Source: Leptolyngbya sp.
Lineage (GTDB): Bacteria > Cyanobacteriota > Cyanobacteriia > Leptolyngbyales > Leptolyngbyaceae
Assembly: GCA_003249025.1 (NCBI GenBank)
Contig: QBMH01000004.1
Location: forward strand, 1 to 64,000
Reading direction: 5' to 3'
DNA length: 64,000 nt
How positions within the stretch are numbered: position 1 is the stretch's first letter; each line of letters starts with the position of its first letter. A program made the translations under genes and the position numbers. This document shows positions 49,514 through 60,000 of the stretch, in pieces. A model generated the notes under the pieces. The model did no database searches. It was given only the letters and a program-made list of their open reading frames with translations, and had not been told where the DNA came from.

Positions 49514-49951
49514 CTATAGCGTTTCAATGGCTGCCAGCAAGGGGCGATCGCCGCTGAACACAATGTACATCGGAACATCTGCTTCGTTCCATTCATCGAT
49601 CGCAGATTGAAAAATTTCAATTAGGGTTTTCCAATCTTTTGGATGAGCTTGAGCAAACGGTTTGGGATGGCTGTAAAGCAATAGATAGCCGCTAGCCGGC
49701 AGCCATTCTAAGTCGGTGAGGCATTCTTCTAAAGCATCCCAGTTAGACCCAAAGGAGCTAGGGAATTTTAGTGCAGTGGCGCAAGCGCTGAGGAATTCTG
49801 CTTTGGTGGTGATAGTGGCACCGTTAAAATATCCCAGTTGAAAATCTTGTTCCTGACAACTGGCGGCGAGTTCTTCCAGGTCTAGGTCTGCTGCACTTTG
49901 ATAAAGTCCAGGGTTGCGATCGCCTTGTAATGCTGAAATCAGTTCATCCAT
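49514..49951 (-). CDS. Barstar-family RNase inhibitor
   Basis: FNGATITTKAEFLSACATALKFPSSFGSNWDALEECLTDLEWLPASGYLLLYS. Confidence 0.9.
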   Translation of the reverse strand: MDELISALQGDRNPGLYQSAADLDLEELAASCQEQDFQLGYFNGATITTKAEFLSACATALKFPSSFGSNWDALEECLTDLEWLPASGYLLLYSHPKPFAQAHPKDWKTLIEIFQSAIDEWNEADVPMYIVFSGDRPLLAAIETL

Positions 49952-49971
49952 GCTGTCTGTCTTTGCCGCTT

Positions 49972-50388
49972 TTATAATTTGACTTTAGAGAAGCTGCGGT
50001 AGTGATCTTGCGTGTAGTAATACTCTTGCGGTTGCCCGGTCACAATTCGCCGCGCCCCGCGATCGCGAGAACCCGGCGTGGGCACAGTATATTCTCGGTA
50101 ATATCGACTGGGTGCCAAGGGTAGGCGTTTTTCTCGATTGCCAAAGAAGGTGCCATCCTTGCGATAGGGAAAAGGACCACCGCGTTGAATCAGGTCAATC
50201 GTTTGACGAGCTTCTGGTGGGAGTTGCCGAATCGAAACAGTTGGCATCGCGGCTTGAAACGCCAATTCCACCGGACTAGGGTTAGCAAGGGCAACAGGTA
50301 AAGGATCAGAAGAATTGGTTAGCGGGTGACTCCCAAAAAAGAGCAAAAAGGCAGTTGTACAGCCAAGACCCAAACGGATTGTATTCAT
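49972..50388 (-). CDS. Secreted guanyl-specific (barnase/RNase Sa-like) ribonuclease
   Basis: Signal-like N-terminus; FGNREKRLP...YYREYTVPTPGSRDRGARRIVTG...YYYTQDHYRSF with candidate Glu/Arg/His catalytic set. Confidence 0.9.
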   Translation of the reverse strand: MNTIRLGLGCTTAFLLFFGSHPLTNSSDPLPVALANPSPVELAFQAAMPTVSIRQLPPEARQTIDLIQRGGPFPYRKDGTFFGNREKRLPLAPSRYYREYTVPTPGSRDRGARRIVTGQPQEYYYTQDHYRSFSKVKL

Positions 50389-50405
50389 ACAGATTGATGA
50401 GAGCG

Positions 50406-51830
50406 CTAAATTTTTACGCTGGCATTAAAATTGCCGATCGCAGCAATTCGCCTTTCAAACACTTTCAGCACCGCTTGCACAATGCCTTTCACCACCGTGC
50501 GATCGCAGTGGCTCAAAAACTCTTCCCCTGACAAGCCTGATGATTTTGACTTATCGGCTAATTTAGGCTTGAAGTATTCTTTTGCGTATCCAAGCAACCG
50601 CTGTGATTCAGAGAAGCCTAACGATTTAATCATGTAAGTGGCGACGGGAGAATTCTTTACGTCATAGCTAGAAGACTTACTGCGTCCTTTTTCTAGCAGT
50701 TCCAAAACCTCCTGCTCTAACGGCGTTGTGGGCATAACGGGATCAGCAACCGGGGGCAGAAAATTCTCCAACTGCGCGGTTGACAAGCCGCGACCGGGCA
50801 ATTCACCCATCATAGTTGCCAGGGGAATATCTTGCCCTAACCGTTGAGAAAGCGCTTCGATAACGGCAATGGACAGCAGCTTACTGCCTAAATAAAGTCG
50901 CGCAACTTCTAGGTTCTTTTGAGTACGACTGATAGCAGACTTGTATGTAGCCAAATCAGGCTCATCCAAGTAGCGCTGAAACACAACTTCTGGTTTGAGG
51001 AAATACATAAAGCCTTCCATTTTTTGCAGAGAAAGACGATAGCCAGAAACGGTGTAAGAATTAGCGCTAATCAAGTCATGATTCGTTTCGGGCATCAGGT
51101 TCCAGGTGTTGTCCAGAAATTCGGCTGAGGAAATGTAGGCAAAATTTTCAACATCACGGTTTGCCAGTCGCACGGCTCGCTGCACAATGACGTGTAAGTC
51201 TTCTTCGCTCCAGGCAAACCCAAACTCTTCGTTAGTAATTAAGAGGCGATCGCGAAGGCGTTCTCCAGCAGTCTGTCCATTTTCAGATTTAGACCGAAAT
51301 GGAATGGTCGCTTCAATACAAGCCACAACCTCAGCAATCACGCTCATCGGCAAAGCGTGTTCTAAGCATTTCGCCCCAATCACAGCGCTGAGAAATTCAT
51401 TTTGTCCGGCTGCGGGCTGCAAAGTTTGCTCTGGAGCAAAATTAAAGATTTGAGCAACCATGTCAAACATGCGATCGGGCACAAGCTGAGAGTGACTCAA
51501 AATCACCAACTCTCCATCGATCTCTTTGACAAAGGGGGCAATCCGGCGACTAATATTAACGCTGACCCCTTGGTCTACCTGAACGTAGACTAAATCGTGA
51601 AACAGGGCAGCTAAGATCTCGATCGCATCGTCCGATCCCCCCACCTCAAAGATATGTTCTGAGGTGTGAAAATAGCGCCAGGGTCCTGACATGGTTTGAA
51701 TAATCAGTTCAGCCGTAATTGCAAGCTGCTCTGAATCTGCGTTGCCGCCTAGTTGAGCGATCGCCCAGTCTAAACTTTTTAGGCAACGCTCATAGTCTCG
51801 TCCAAATATCTGATCTCGTCCGTGCCGCAT
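50406..51830 (-). CDS. Hypothetical protein with HD-like N-terminal region
   Basis: FHTSEHIFEVGG...EILAALFHDLVYVQVDQ. Confidence 0.55.
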   Translation of the reverse strand: MRHGRDQIFGRDYERCLKSLDWAIAQLGGNADSEQLAITAELIIQTMSGPWRYFHTSEHIFEVGGSDDAIEILAALFHDLVYVQVDQGVSVNISRRIAPFVKEIDGELVILSHSQLVPDRMFDMVAQIFNFAPEQTLQPAAGQNEFLSAVIGAKCLEHALPMSVIAEVVACIEATIPFRSKSENGQTAGERLRDRLLITNEEFGFAWSEEDLHVIVQRAVRLANRDVENFAYISSAEFLDNTWNLMPETNHDLISANSYTVSGYRLSLQKMEGFMYFLKPEVVFQRYLDEPDLATYKSAISRTQKNLEVARLYLGSKLLSIAVIEALSQRLGQDIPLATMMGELPGRGLSTAQLENFLPPVADPVMPTTPLEQEVLELLEKGRSKSSSYDVKNSPVATYMIKSLGFSESQRLLGYAKEYFKPKLADKSKSSGLSGEEFLSHCDRTVVKGIVQAVLKVFERRIAAIGNFNASVKI

Positions 51831-52084
51831 GGCAGTTTCCCCACTCTAATTGAGTGCGATGCACTAAGTTTTTTGAATGGTATCAGGAATGGTGAGGTAG
51901 TGTGACATACCTCGCTACCATTACCAAAATTACTTGGATTGGCTCAGAGTGCCCAAATCGATCGCTACTTAAGCAACTAAGTTAACAAAAAACAACAGGG
52001 ATGAAGCACCTCATCCCTTATTTGTACTTATTTTGAACCCTCAAGCCAGACCCACTTCCTTTCGATGAATGGCTGCGGCAAGTG

Positions 52085-53608
52085 CTACCTAGATGAAACC
52101 AAGTAGCGTTGGGCTGCGGCTGCTAAGGTGTCAGTCCAATGGAGAACTAGATCCTCACTAGCCGCTTCTACCATCACGCGAATTAAGGGTTCTGTTCCAG
52201 AGGCGCGCACCAGCACACGCCCTTGATTGCCCATTGCCAATTCGGCGGCGGCGATCGCCTGCATCAACGGTTCGCACGCTTGCCAATTCACCCGCCGCGC
52301 CCGATCTTCAACTCGCACATTTTTTAGCTTCTGGGGAAACGTTTGAAAGCTTTGATCTACTAAATCAGAAAACGATGCGCCCGATCGCTTGATTAACTGT
52401 GCCAAATGGAGTGCCGTTAACATCCCATCACCGCTGACCCCATAATGACGACACAGGACATGTCCAGACTGTTCGCCGCCCAGCATGGCACCGTGTCTGA
52501 GCATTTCTGCATGAACATATTGATCCCCTACGTTTGCCCTCACGAGCTTGCCGCCCTGTTTTTCCCAGGCGCGCTCAAAGCCCAGATTCGACATGACCGT
52601 GGCAACAATGGTGTGTCCAGGCAGTTGATTGCTCTGGTTTAGCGCCATACCCCATAAGTATAAGATGTAGTCTCCATCCACTGGACGACCCAGATTATCG
52701 ACTGCCAATACGCGATCGGCATCGCCATCAAAAGCAACGCCTAAGTCTGCCTGATGCGCTTTGACGGCTGCTTGAAGCGTGCCCAAATGGGTGGAACCAC
52801 AGTCAACATTAATCCGATCTCCATCGGGTTGGTCATGCAAACAAATCACTTCTGCACCCAAGGCTTGAAAGGCGATCGGGGCGAGTTCCACGGCAGCACC
52901 CCAGGCTAAATCCAGCACAATTCGCATTCCGCTTAAGGGCAACTCATTAGAGGCAGAGTGCAGAGTTGCTTGAATAGCAGTGCAGTAGTCTTTTGCTAGT
53001 TCTGGACGGTGGTAATGAGTTCCCCAACCGCTGATGGCGGGTTGAATAAATTCTTGTACATTACCTCTTAAGGCAGCTTCGATTTGGTTTTGTAGCGCGA
53101 TCGCCAGCTTGCTGCCATTGGCTCCAAACAGCTTGATGCCGTTATCTGGTGGAGGATTGTGGCTAGCAGAAATCATCACCCCGCCGATCGCCTCAGTAGT
53201 ATCAATCACCTGAGCGACGGCTGGCGTGGGGCACAATCCCAAATCCCACACTTCCAATCCGGCAGCCGTCAATCCCGCAGACAGCGCCATTGCTAACATG
53301 CTGCTAGAATTGCGAGAATCTTGTCCAATCACTACAGGACCGATAGTCGCGGCATTTGCCAATAAGATCCGTCCTGCCCAAAAACCAACCTGTAATGCCA
53401 ATGGCGCACTCAGCAGTTCTCCTGCCCGGCCCCGAATGCCATCGGTGCCAAACAATCGGCTTTCAGGCAAAGACAGCATTCCAGCCGAAAAGCTTGCACT
53501 TGCATCCGCTACTACGTTGTCTGTATCTTCAGACAATTTATGGGTCAGGGACTCCATAGGTAGGGCGATACTGCCCACTTTCTGCAATCTGACAGGGGTC
53601 GAAACCAT
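52085..53608 (-). CDS. glmM: Phosphoglucosamine mutase
   Basis: [57 protein letters not shown]. Confidence 0.95.
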   Translation of the reverse strand: MVSTPVRLQKVGSIALPMESLTHKLSEDTDNVVADASASFSAGMLSLPESRLFGTDGIRGRAGELLSAPLALQVGFWAGRILLANAATIGPVVIGQDSRNSSSMLAMALSAGLTAAGLEVWDLGLCPTPAVAQVIDTTEAIGGVMISASHNPPPDNGIKLFGANGSKLAIALQNQIEAALRGNVQEFIQPAISGWGTHYHRPELAKDYCTAIQATLHSASNELPLSGMRIVLDLAWGAAVELAPIAFQALGAEVICLHDQPDGDRINVDCGSTHLGTLQAAVKAHQADLGVAFDGDADRVLAVDNLGRPVDGDYILYLWGMALNQSNQLPGHTIVATVMSNLGFERAWEKQGGKLVRANVGDQYVHAEMLRHGAMLGGEQSGHVLCRHYGVSGDGMLTALHLAQLIKRSGASFSDLVDQSFQTFPQKLKNVRVEDRARRVNWQACEPLMQAIAAAELAMGNQGRVLVRASGTEPLIRVMVEAASEDLVLHWTDTLAAAAQRYLVSSR

Positions 53609-53773
53609 AGATTAACTCCGCACACTACACACAGAGGAAGATAACACTTTCTTTAGAAAAAGCCGCCTAAAAGATGATAAAGATCTAAAAAAAACGGTGA
53701 ATCCGATGGCGAGATCACAGCCAGGGATCACCAGTCACCCTTCTATCTTCTGTGTCAGATAAGTCTATCCGGA

Positions 53774-54067
53774 TTAAACTCCGACCTGAGTCAGCAACGG
53801 CTCCATCTTCTCCCAGGTTAGCCCTTGCTGAATATACTGAGGTGCGTCGGGATTGTAGGGGCTGCGGAGGCGATCGATCGCGATAATATCAGCACCGTCT
53901 GGTAGCACAGGCACATCGGGATCGGATGCAGTAGACCGAGTTAAAGAACTGGAAAAGCCTTTAAAGACAGCCACTTCATCCAGTTCTTCGCCAATGTTTG
54001 CTCTGACTAGCAGCAGTTCTTGAGGTCGCTTGAGAGTATATTGCTCTAACCGTAAGAGTTTATTCAT
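53774..54067 (-). CDS. Conserved small hypothetical protein
   Basis: 97 aa; PQELLLVRANIGEELDEVAVFKGFSSSLTRSTASDPDVPVLP. Confidence 0.6.
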   Translation of the reverse strand: MNKLLRLEQYTLKRPQELLLVRANIGEELDEVAVFKGFSSSLTRSTASDPDVPVLPDGADIIAIDRLRSPYNPDAPQYIQQGLTWEKMEPLLTQVGV

Positions 54068-54085
54068 ACTGATTACTCATACGCC

Positions 54086-54706
54086 TTACACGCCCGTTGC
54101 AGAACGCCCCTGTTTGCCAAATCGAACAAACACAAAATAGCCTAAATATAAAACGTAAATGACTAACGCCATGGTGGCTAGCAGCCCAATTGTGTAAGGC
54201 TTCATGCCGCTAATCAAATATTGTTTAAATATCCACGGTGGTTGAAGCCAAATATTACAGAATGGCTGGTCGATCAGTTGCTTAGAAGGCAAAAATGCAC
54301 ATTGAAGCGCAGGAATTGCAGCGATCGCGCCCAGCAAGGTGTAAAGCGTTACTCCCCAGCGCCATGAGCTAAACGCCAGCTTCAATTGACTCTTGGGTTG
54401 TTCATTGATCTCGTAATTCAAATCGACCCAAAACCATAAGGACAGCGGGATCAGAATTCTGGCAATCCAACCCGTCAAAAAACCTAAGGGAATTGCGGCG
54501 ATGAGTAACCCTACCGTAATGACAAGTAGGCTAGCAACACGCCAATAAATAATCAGCAAATGCTGAATCGATTCAGATTTTTGGATAAATGCCCAAATGA
54601 GTAGCGCTAATGGAAACAGAACTGTAAATAAAACAGCCAGCCGATAATCAGTCCAAACGAGAGAAGGTAGCCAAGACGGGCTTTGCATAACGAATAGGAA
54701 AAACAA
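54086..54706 (-). CDS. Hypothetical multi-TM membrane protein
   Basis: Several hydrophobic helices; close upstream of the 97-aa ORF. Confidence 0.65.
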   Translation of the reverse strand: MFFLFVMQSPSWLPSLVWTDYRLAVLFTVLFPLALLIWAFIQKSESIQHLLIIYWRVASLLVITVGLLIAAIPLGFLTGWIARILIPLSLWFWVDLNYEINEQPKSQLKLAFSSWRWGVTLYTLLGAIAAIPALQCAFLPSKQLIDQPFCNIWLQPPWIFKQYLISGMKPYTIGLLATMALVIYVLYLGYFVFVRFGKQGRSATGV

Positions 54707-54810
54707 GAAACGATCACAAAAAATAAAGTAGCCTGAATGCTAATTTGCATCCAAACTACTTTATAAACCTGAGAGACTATAGATCAACCCATAGCCAGAA
54801 AAAAGTGTGT

Positions 54811-55032
54811 TTAATCGTCATAAATGCGGCATTCAGCAGCTTCAGGATTATCATCACAATATTTTTCAAGGGAGTTTTTAGGCTTCACTTGTTTCTGATG
54901 AGAAGCCTCTGCTTGCAATTCTTCAACTGCATCCCAAGCAGCAGCACACTCTGGTGAGGTGCCCCCTTTGATATCGCAAACTTCGCGAGCTTCTTGTAGC
55001 TCTTCTTCAATTTTTTGCTTAATGTCGCTCAT
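54811..55032 (-). CDS. cp12: Calvin-cycle regulator CP12
   Basis: EVCDIKGGTSPECAAAWDAVEELQAEASHQK...SLEKYCDDNPEAAECRIYDD; both Cys pairs present. Confidence 0.95.
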   Translation of the reverse strand: MSDIKQKIEEELQEAREVCDIKGGTSPECAAAWDAVEELQAEASHQKQVKPKNSLEKYCDDNPEAAECRIYDD

Positions 55033-55421
55033 GATGGATACTTTCCAGACAACTTTTTAAGGAGATTAAGAGTGTGGTGAGCTACCTCAACCGTCAGCGA
55101 TAAATGTATCCCACTATAAGCAGAATGATGAACAGGTCAATGATTCATGTACCGATTAGGTTACATAAGGTAAACACTTTAGATAAGTGCCAATGCTAGT
55201 GTAACGCGAAGTAACCCTTCCTTGAATAAAGGCTTTACCAGAAGGGACAGTTCAACGGCTTTTTTAAGCCCTATTCTTTGCAGGAATATTCTCTATTGCC
55301 TCGTTTGCACGACTTTTGTTTTGCAAGGAACTATTTTGAGTTTTGAGATTGGTACTTATGCCACGCTATTTTGCATTTGCCGATCTGCGATCGCAGATCG
55401 CATTTAACTAACTGGCTGCTT

Positions 55422-56018
55422 TTAAGGCATTGGGAGGTGATAGTAGCAAGTGAGGATGGAGTCGATCTCTTCTTTGCCAGTCGCGATCGCGTTTACTTTT
55501 TCGCAATGGGCTGGATCAATCAGGTGCCTGAGGGGTTGCTCTACGCTGTTAAAATGCTGCATTGCTTCTGAGGCTTGGCGATCCCATTCAGGATAATAGT
55601 GCAGCATATCATCGGGCATGACTTTGGTGCGGGTAGTGTTTGGCTCAGGAAAGCAATAAAAGGGCTTGTCTAGGTTGAAGTAGCCATAGTCATCTGTAAT
55701 CTCATCGCCGGGGAAGATATCTCTGGCGGCAAGCTCAAATTTATAAGGAGTGGCGATCAGGGTCGAGTTGAAGCTGTGGTTGACGTAGCGGGCAATATCC
55801 CAACACAGGATATATTGCCCATGTTCGTCGCGAAAACAATATTTCAGCAGGCGATCGCGGATCAGCAAGTCCAAAGACATAATGTAAGCTTCGTCAAATT
55901 TCTGATCTAGCTCATCCAGAATCCAGGTAATGGTGCCTTTGGGAATGAATTGAGTTGCAAACACACCATAACCAATGGATTCGTCAATGAATCGAAGTTC
56001 TGTATGTGGATGCATCAT
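55422..56018 (-). CDS. SET-domain protein
   Basis: GYGVFATQFIPKGTITWILD; ARYVNHSFNSTLIAT; GDEITDDYGYF. Confidence 0.88.
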   Translation of the reverse strand: MMHPHTELRFIDESIGYGVFATQFIPKGTITWILDELDQKFDEAYIMSLDLLIRDRLLKYCFRDEHGQYILCWDIARYVNHSFNSTLIATPYKFELAARDIFPGDEITDDYGYFNLDKPFYCFPEPNTTRTKVMPDDMLHYYPEWDRQASEAMQHFNSVEQPLRHLIDPAHCEKVNAIATGKEEIDSILTCYYHLPMP

Positions 56019-56023
56019 TGTCG

Positions 56024-57025
56024 TTAGTAGCCTTCCTCTTCGTATTCAGGAGTTTTTGTTTTTTCGGGAATATTGACACGAGGGGCATTGTAGCTACTCG
56101 CTTGCTTATCTGCCCAAGCATCTTCCTCTAAATCGTCGAAGGGCGCGTCATACTGATCGTCATAATCATCGTCGTAGTCGCCTTCGCTGTAAGGCTGGGC
56201 TTGGGGTTCACGCTCGTAGCGATCGCTAGCGGTTTTTTCACTCCAGTTGTCGCCTTCATCTTCATCTTCATCCTCCTCATCGTCGTAATAAAGCGGTTCT
56301 GCACGACGCTCTTGCTGACGGATTTGGCGAGGTTCTGGCTCTCCCCAATTATCTTCATCCCAAGTTTCTTGAACGACTGGCTCCCGCTGCCGCAGTTGAG
56401 CATTTACAGGGGTTCGTAAGCCTGTTCCAAGTTGATTTTCAGACCGCATGGGGGCGATGTAGCCATCCTCATCGTCTCGCTCCCAGGGTGGGCTACCGAT
56501 GCCTAACCGCTCTAATACACCGACTGATAGCTGGATTAGACGATCTTCCGAGCCTTCAAACACAATCAGGCGATCGGGTCCACTGCTGACAATTTCTTCG
56601 ATCGGCAGTTCATAGGTGCTGACCACTTGATCGGGAATCAAGGGAACGCCGATGGACGCGATGATTAAGGATGTGACTTTGCCGTCGTCCACATCAAATT
56701 TGAAGCCGCGTACTTTTCCCAGAAGTTCGCCTGTTTCGGTGATCACTTCACAGTTAATCAAGCTACTGTAATTTTCTGTATCAATTTCTTCGATTACATC
56801 TTCATCGTCTACCAGAATGACATCGCCAATTTGCCGAATGCTGGTCAGCAGCATGGGTTGGGGAGTGCCATAAAGCAGATTGGGACGAAGACTCAGCGCC
56901 ACGACTTCGCGCTGGTCAATATCGACCCAAAGTTGACTGACTACGCCAAGTTTTTTTCCACTATCACGGGTGACCACTAATGTACCCAGAATGTCAGACC
57001 GTTGGCGAATTGCTTCAGATGCCAT
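56024..57025 (-). CDS. PRC-barrel domain protein with acidic disordered C-terminus
   Basis: Two PRC-like segments (LGTLVVTRDSGKKLGVVSQLWVD; INCEVITETGELLGKVRGFKFD), then DDEEDEDEDEGDNW. Confidence 0.85.
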   Translation of the reverse strand: MASEAIRQRSDILGTLVVTRDSGKKLGVVSQLWVDIDQREVVALSLRPNLLYGTPQPMLLTSIRQIGDVILVDDEDVIEEIDTENYSSLINCEVITETGELLGKVRGFKFDVDDGKVTSLIIASIGVPLIPDQVVSTYELPIEEIVSSGPDRLIVFEGSEDRLIQLSVGVLERLGIGSPPWERDDEDGYIAPMRSENQLGTGLRTPVNAQLRQREPVVQETWDEDNWGEPEPRQIRQQERRAEPLYYDDEEDEDEDEGDNWSEKTASDRYEREPQAQPYSEGDYDDDYDDQYDAPFDDLEEDAWADKQASSYNAPRVNIPEKTKTPEYEEEGY

Positions 57026-57076
57026 TTATTTTTTCCCGAATCCTAACCCGCGAATCATGTTAGATGTTACATCAAA

Positions 57077-60000
57077 TCACAAAGAGGCTCTTTGTGGAAC
57101 TAGGTCAATTCCTAAAACTTGGGTGAACGCACCACGAGCTTGGGTCACACCAATCTGGCGCTGGGCAGATTCAATCATGGGACGACGAAGGCTCACGACA
57201 ATAAACTGCGCCTGCTGCGATTGCTGTTTGATCATTCTAGCTAATCGCTCTACATTTGCCCCATCAAGAAACATATCGACCTCATCGAAGGCGTAAAACG
57301 GCGAGGGGCGGTAGCGTTGGAGGGCGAAGATAAAGCTGAGGGCGGTGAGGGATTTTTCGCCGCCGGACATGGATGCAAGCCGCTGAATAGGCTTGCCTTT
57401 GGGATGGGCAACCAAGTTTAAGCCGCCGTTAAACGGATCGGTGGAGTCATCCAGTTGCAGGTGCCCGTCGCCATCGGAGAGGATGGCAAAAATGGATTGA
57501 AAGTTTTCGTTGACGGCATCAAAAGCTTCTTTGAAGGCGCGTTGTCGAAGGGTGGTGAAGTTTTCGATGCGGAGCAGGAGTTCGGTACGCTCTTCCTCTA
57601 AGGTGCGGAGTTTTTCGCTGAGTTCATCTAGTCTGGCTTGGGTGCGATCGTATTCTTCCAGTGCCAACATGTTGACTGGTTCCATTGCTTGAAGGCGCTT
57701 TTGCAGCGATCGCAGTTCTTGCTGAAGTTGTTCTAAACCAATGTCGTCGGGTACGTCGGGCAGGGGATCGGGCAGATTGGCGTGTTGAGTCTGCACTTGC
57801 TCTTGCAGGGCGATCAGTTGTTCCCGGCGGGTTTGCTGAGTTTCCTGAACTTTCTGCCGATCCCATTCTCGTTGTTGGTGCTGCAATTGCCGATCGCGCA
57901 GGTGGCGTTCGGCGCTGTCTCGTTGCCCTTTTTCGGCTCCCAATCGCTTTTCCAAAGAAACCTGGGTCGATCGCGCTTCGGTAATCTGGTCGTTAATGGT
58001 GGCTTGCTGGGTGCTGAGCGTGGCTTGCTGCTGGAGTTGGACAGTTTGCTGGGTGCGGTAATCCTGGAGGCGTGCCTGAGATTGAGCGATTTTCTCTGCC
58101 AAGCGTTGGCATTGGTTATCTAAATCGCGCAGGCGTTGTTCGACGGTTCGTAGTGCCAGTTCTTTTTGGCTGAGGTCGGCTTCTTGCGATCTCAGGGTTG
58201 CTTGAATTTGTTGCCATTCGCTGTGGGTGTGGGATTGTTCTAACTCGGTTAGGGTTTGTCGCAATTGGTGCAACTGGGTTGATTGCGCTGGGATCGCTGC
58301 TTCTAAGGCATGTAAGCGGGTTTGGGCGGTGGTGAATTCTTGGGTTTGCTGGGTCTGCTGGGAGTTGAGGTGAGCAACGTTGGCTTCTAGGGTTTGCAGG
58401 TCTTTGGTCAACTGGTTTTTTTGAATCTCAGTTTCGCGGTGCTGCTGGCGGTGTTCCGTGAGGGCTTGCGTCCGCTCTCGCACTAGATCGGTGGCGCGAT
58501 GGATGCTGTTGTCGCAGTGGATCAGGATGCGATCGATTTCCTGGAGGCGATCGCGCAGCGCTTTGACTTCATCGGAGTCCCCTGCATCCATGGTGCCAAA
58601 ATGGAGGGCTTGGCGGGTGTTGTTGCTACCGCCCGTCATTGCCCCGGAGGATTCCAGCAGGTCGCCGGTGATTGTGACAATCCGGTAGTCGCCCAAGTGA
58701 CGACGGGCATCGCTGAGGGTTTCAAATACAACGGTGGAGCCGAAGACGTAGGCAAAAACATCTCGATAGCGATCGTCAAATTCGATCAGGTCGAGGGCGT
58801 AACCAATGCAGCCAGCCAGCGATCGCAGGGTGCCCCGGTTGGGCGATCGCCCTGGTTGAATTTTGTTTAGCGGCAGGAAGGTGGCGCGTCCGGCTTTGCG
58901 CTGTTTCAGCAGTTCAATGGCGGCGGCGGCAACGCCATCATCGTCCACCACGAGATTTCCTAATCGGGCACCCGCAGCGGTTTCCAGCGCCAGTCGATAG
59001 CGTGGCTCCACTCGTCCCAGTTGGGCAACCAAGCCGCAAATACCGGGCAGGTTCATTTGCAGAATGAGTTGCGTGGCATGGGTGCCTTGGGCTTCTTGGA
59101 GAGCCTGAGTTTGAGCTTCTAGCTTGTCGAGACGGCGCTGTTTTTCCCGCTGTTCATTTAGCAGGCGATCGCGGGTTTCTTGCTGAATTTGTCGTTCTTG
59201 CTCGGCATTTGCCAATCCTTGCGCCAAAGATTGAATCTGTTCTTGGGATGCAGCAAGTTGAGTTTCCACTATGGCTTGCTGGGTCTTTTGCTCCTTAAGC
59301 TGCTGTTCTAAAGTTTGTTGGCTTTGGGTTTGCTCTTGGATTTGGCGCTCTAATCGGTGGATGCGCTCTTGCAGTTGGGCTTGCTCCGTGCGCTGAGGAT
59401 CTAGAATTGCCAAAATTGCATCAATTTGGTGACGCAGATCGGTTTGCTCTTGCACCCAGGCTTCGGCACTGGCGGCACTGGCACTGGCGGCTTCGCGGCT
59501 GTGGTTTAGCTGTTGGTGGGCGCGATCGCGATCGACCTTCAACGTGACAAAATCCCGTGTCTCTAATTTACTTTTCTCTTGGGTCAGAGCATCCAACTGC
59601 TGTTGCTGCTCTTGTCGTTCTTGCTGAATCCGGCTCAGATTCACTGTCAATTCACGGCTGGCAGTTTGCAAATCTTGCTCTTGCCGCTGCAATTGGCGCA
59701 GTTCAGCTTCGCGGGTTGCCAGAGTTGCCTGCAATGCCAATAGCTCTTCTTCACCCAAGGCTTTAACACGGGCGTTCAGTTGATCGAGCGCAGTGGTGGC
59801 TTGCTGAATTTCGCTGGCAAGAGCCGCAAGCTGTTCAGTCAGATCCGCGATCGCCCGTTCGTCACTGCCAAGCTGCTGTTGAAGCTGCTGTACGGCACGG
59901 GTCGATTGGCGATATTGAATCACCGTCTCCCATTGCTCCTTGCGCTGTAGCTCTTGCCTGAGCTTTTGATATTTTTCGGCTTTGATCCGGTCTTGGGCAA

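Noticed and set aside
55222-55407. 61-aa ORF between cp12 and the SET gene
   Set aside because: No recognisable family; likely chance ORF in an intergenic region.
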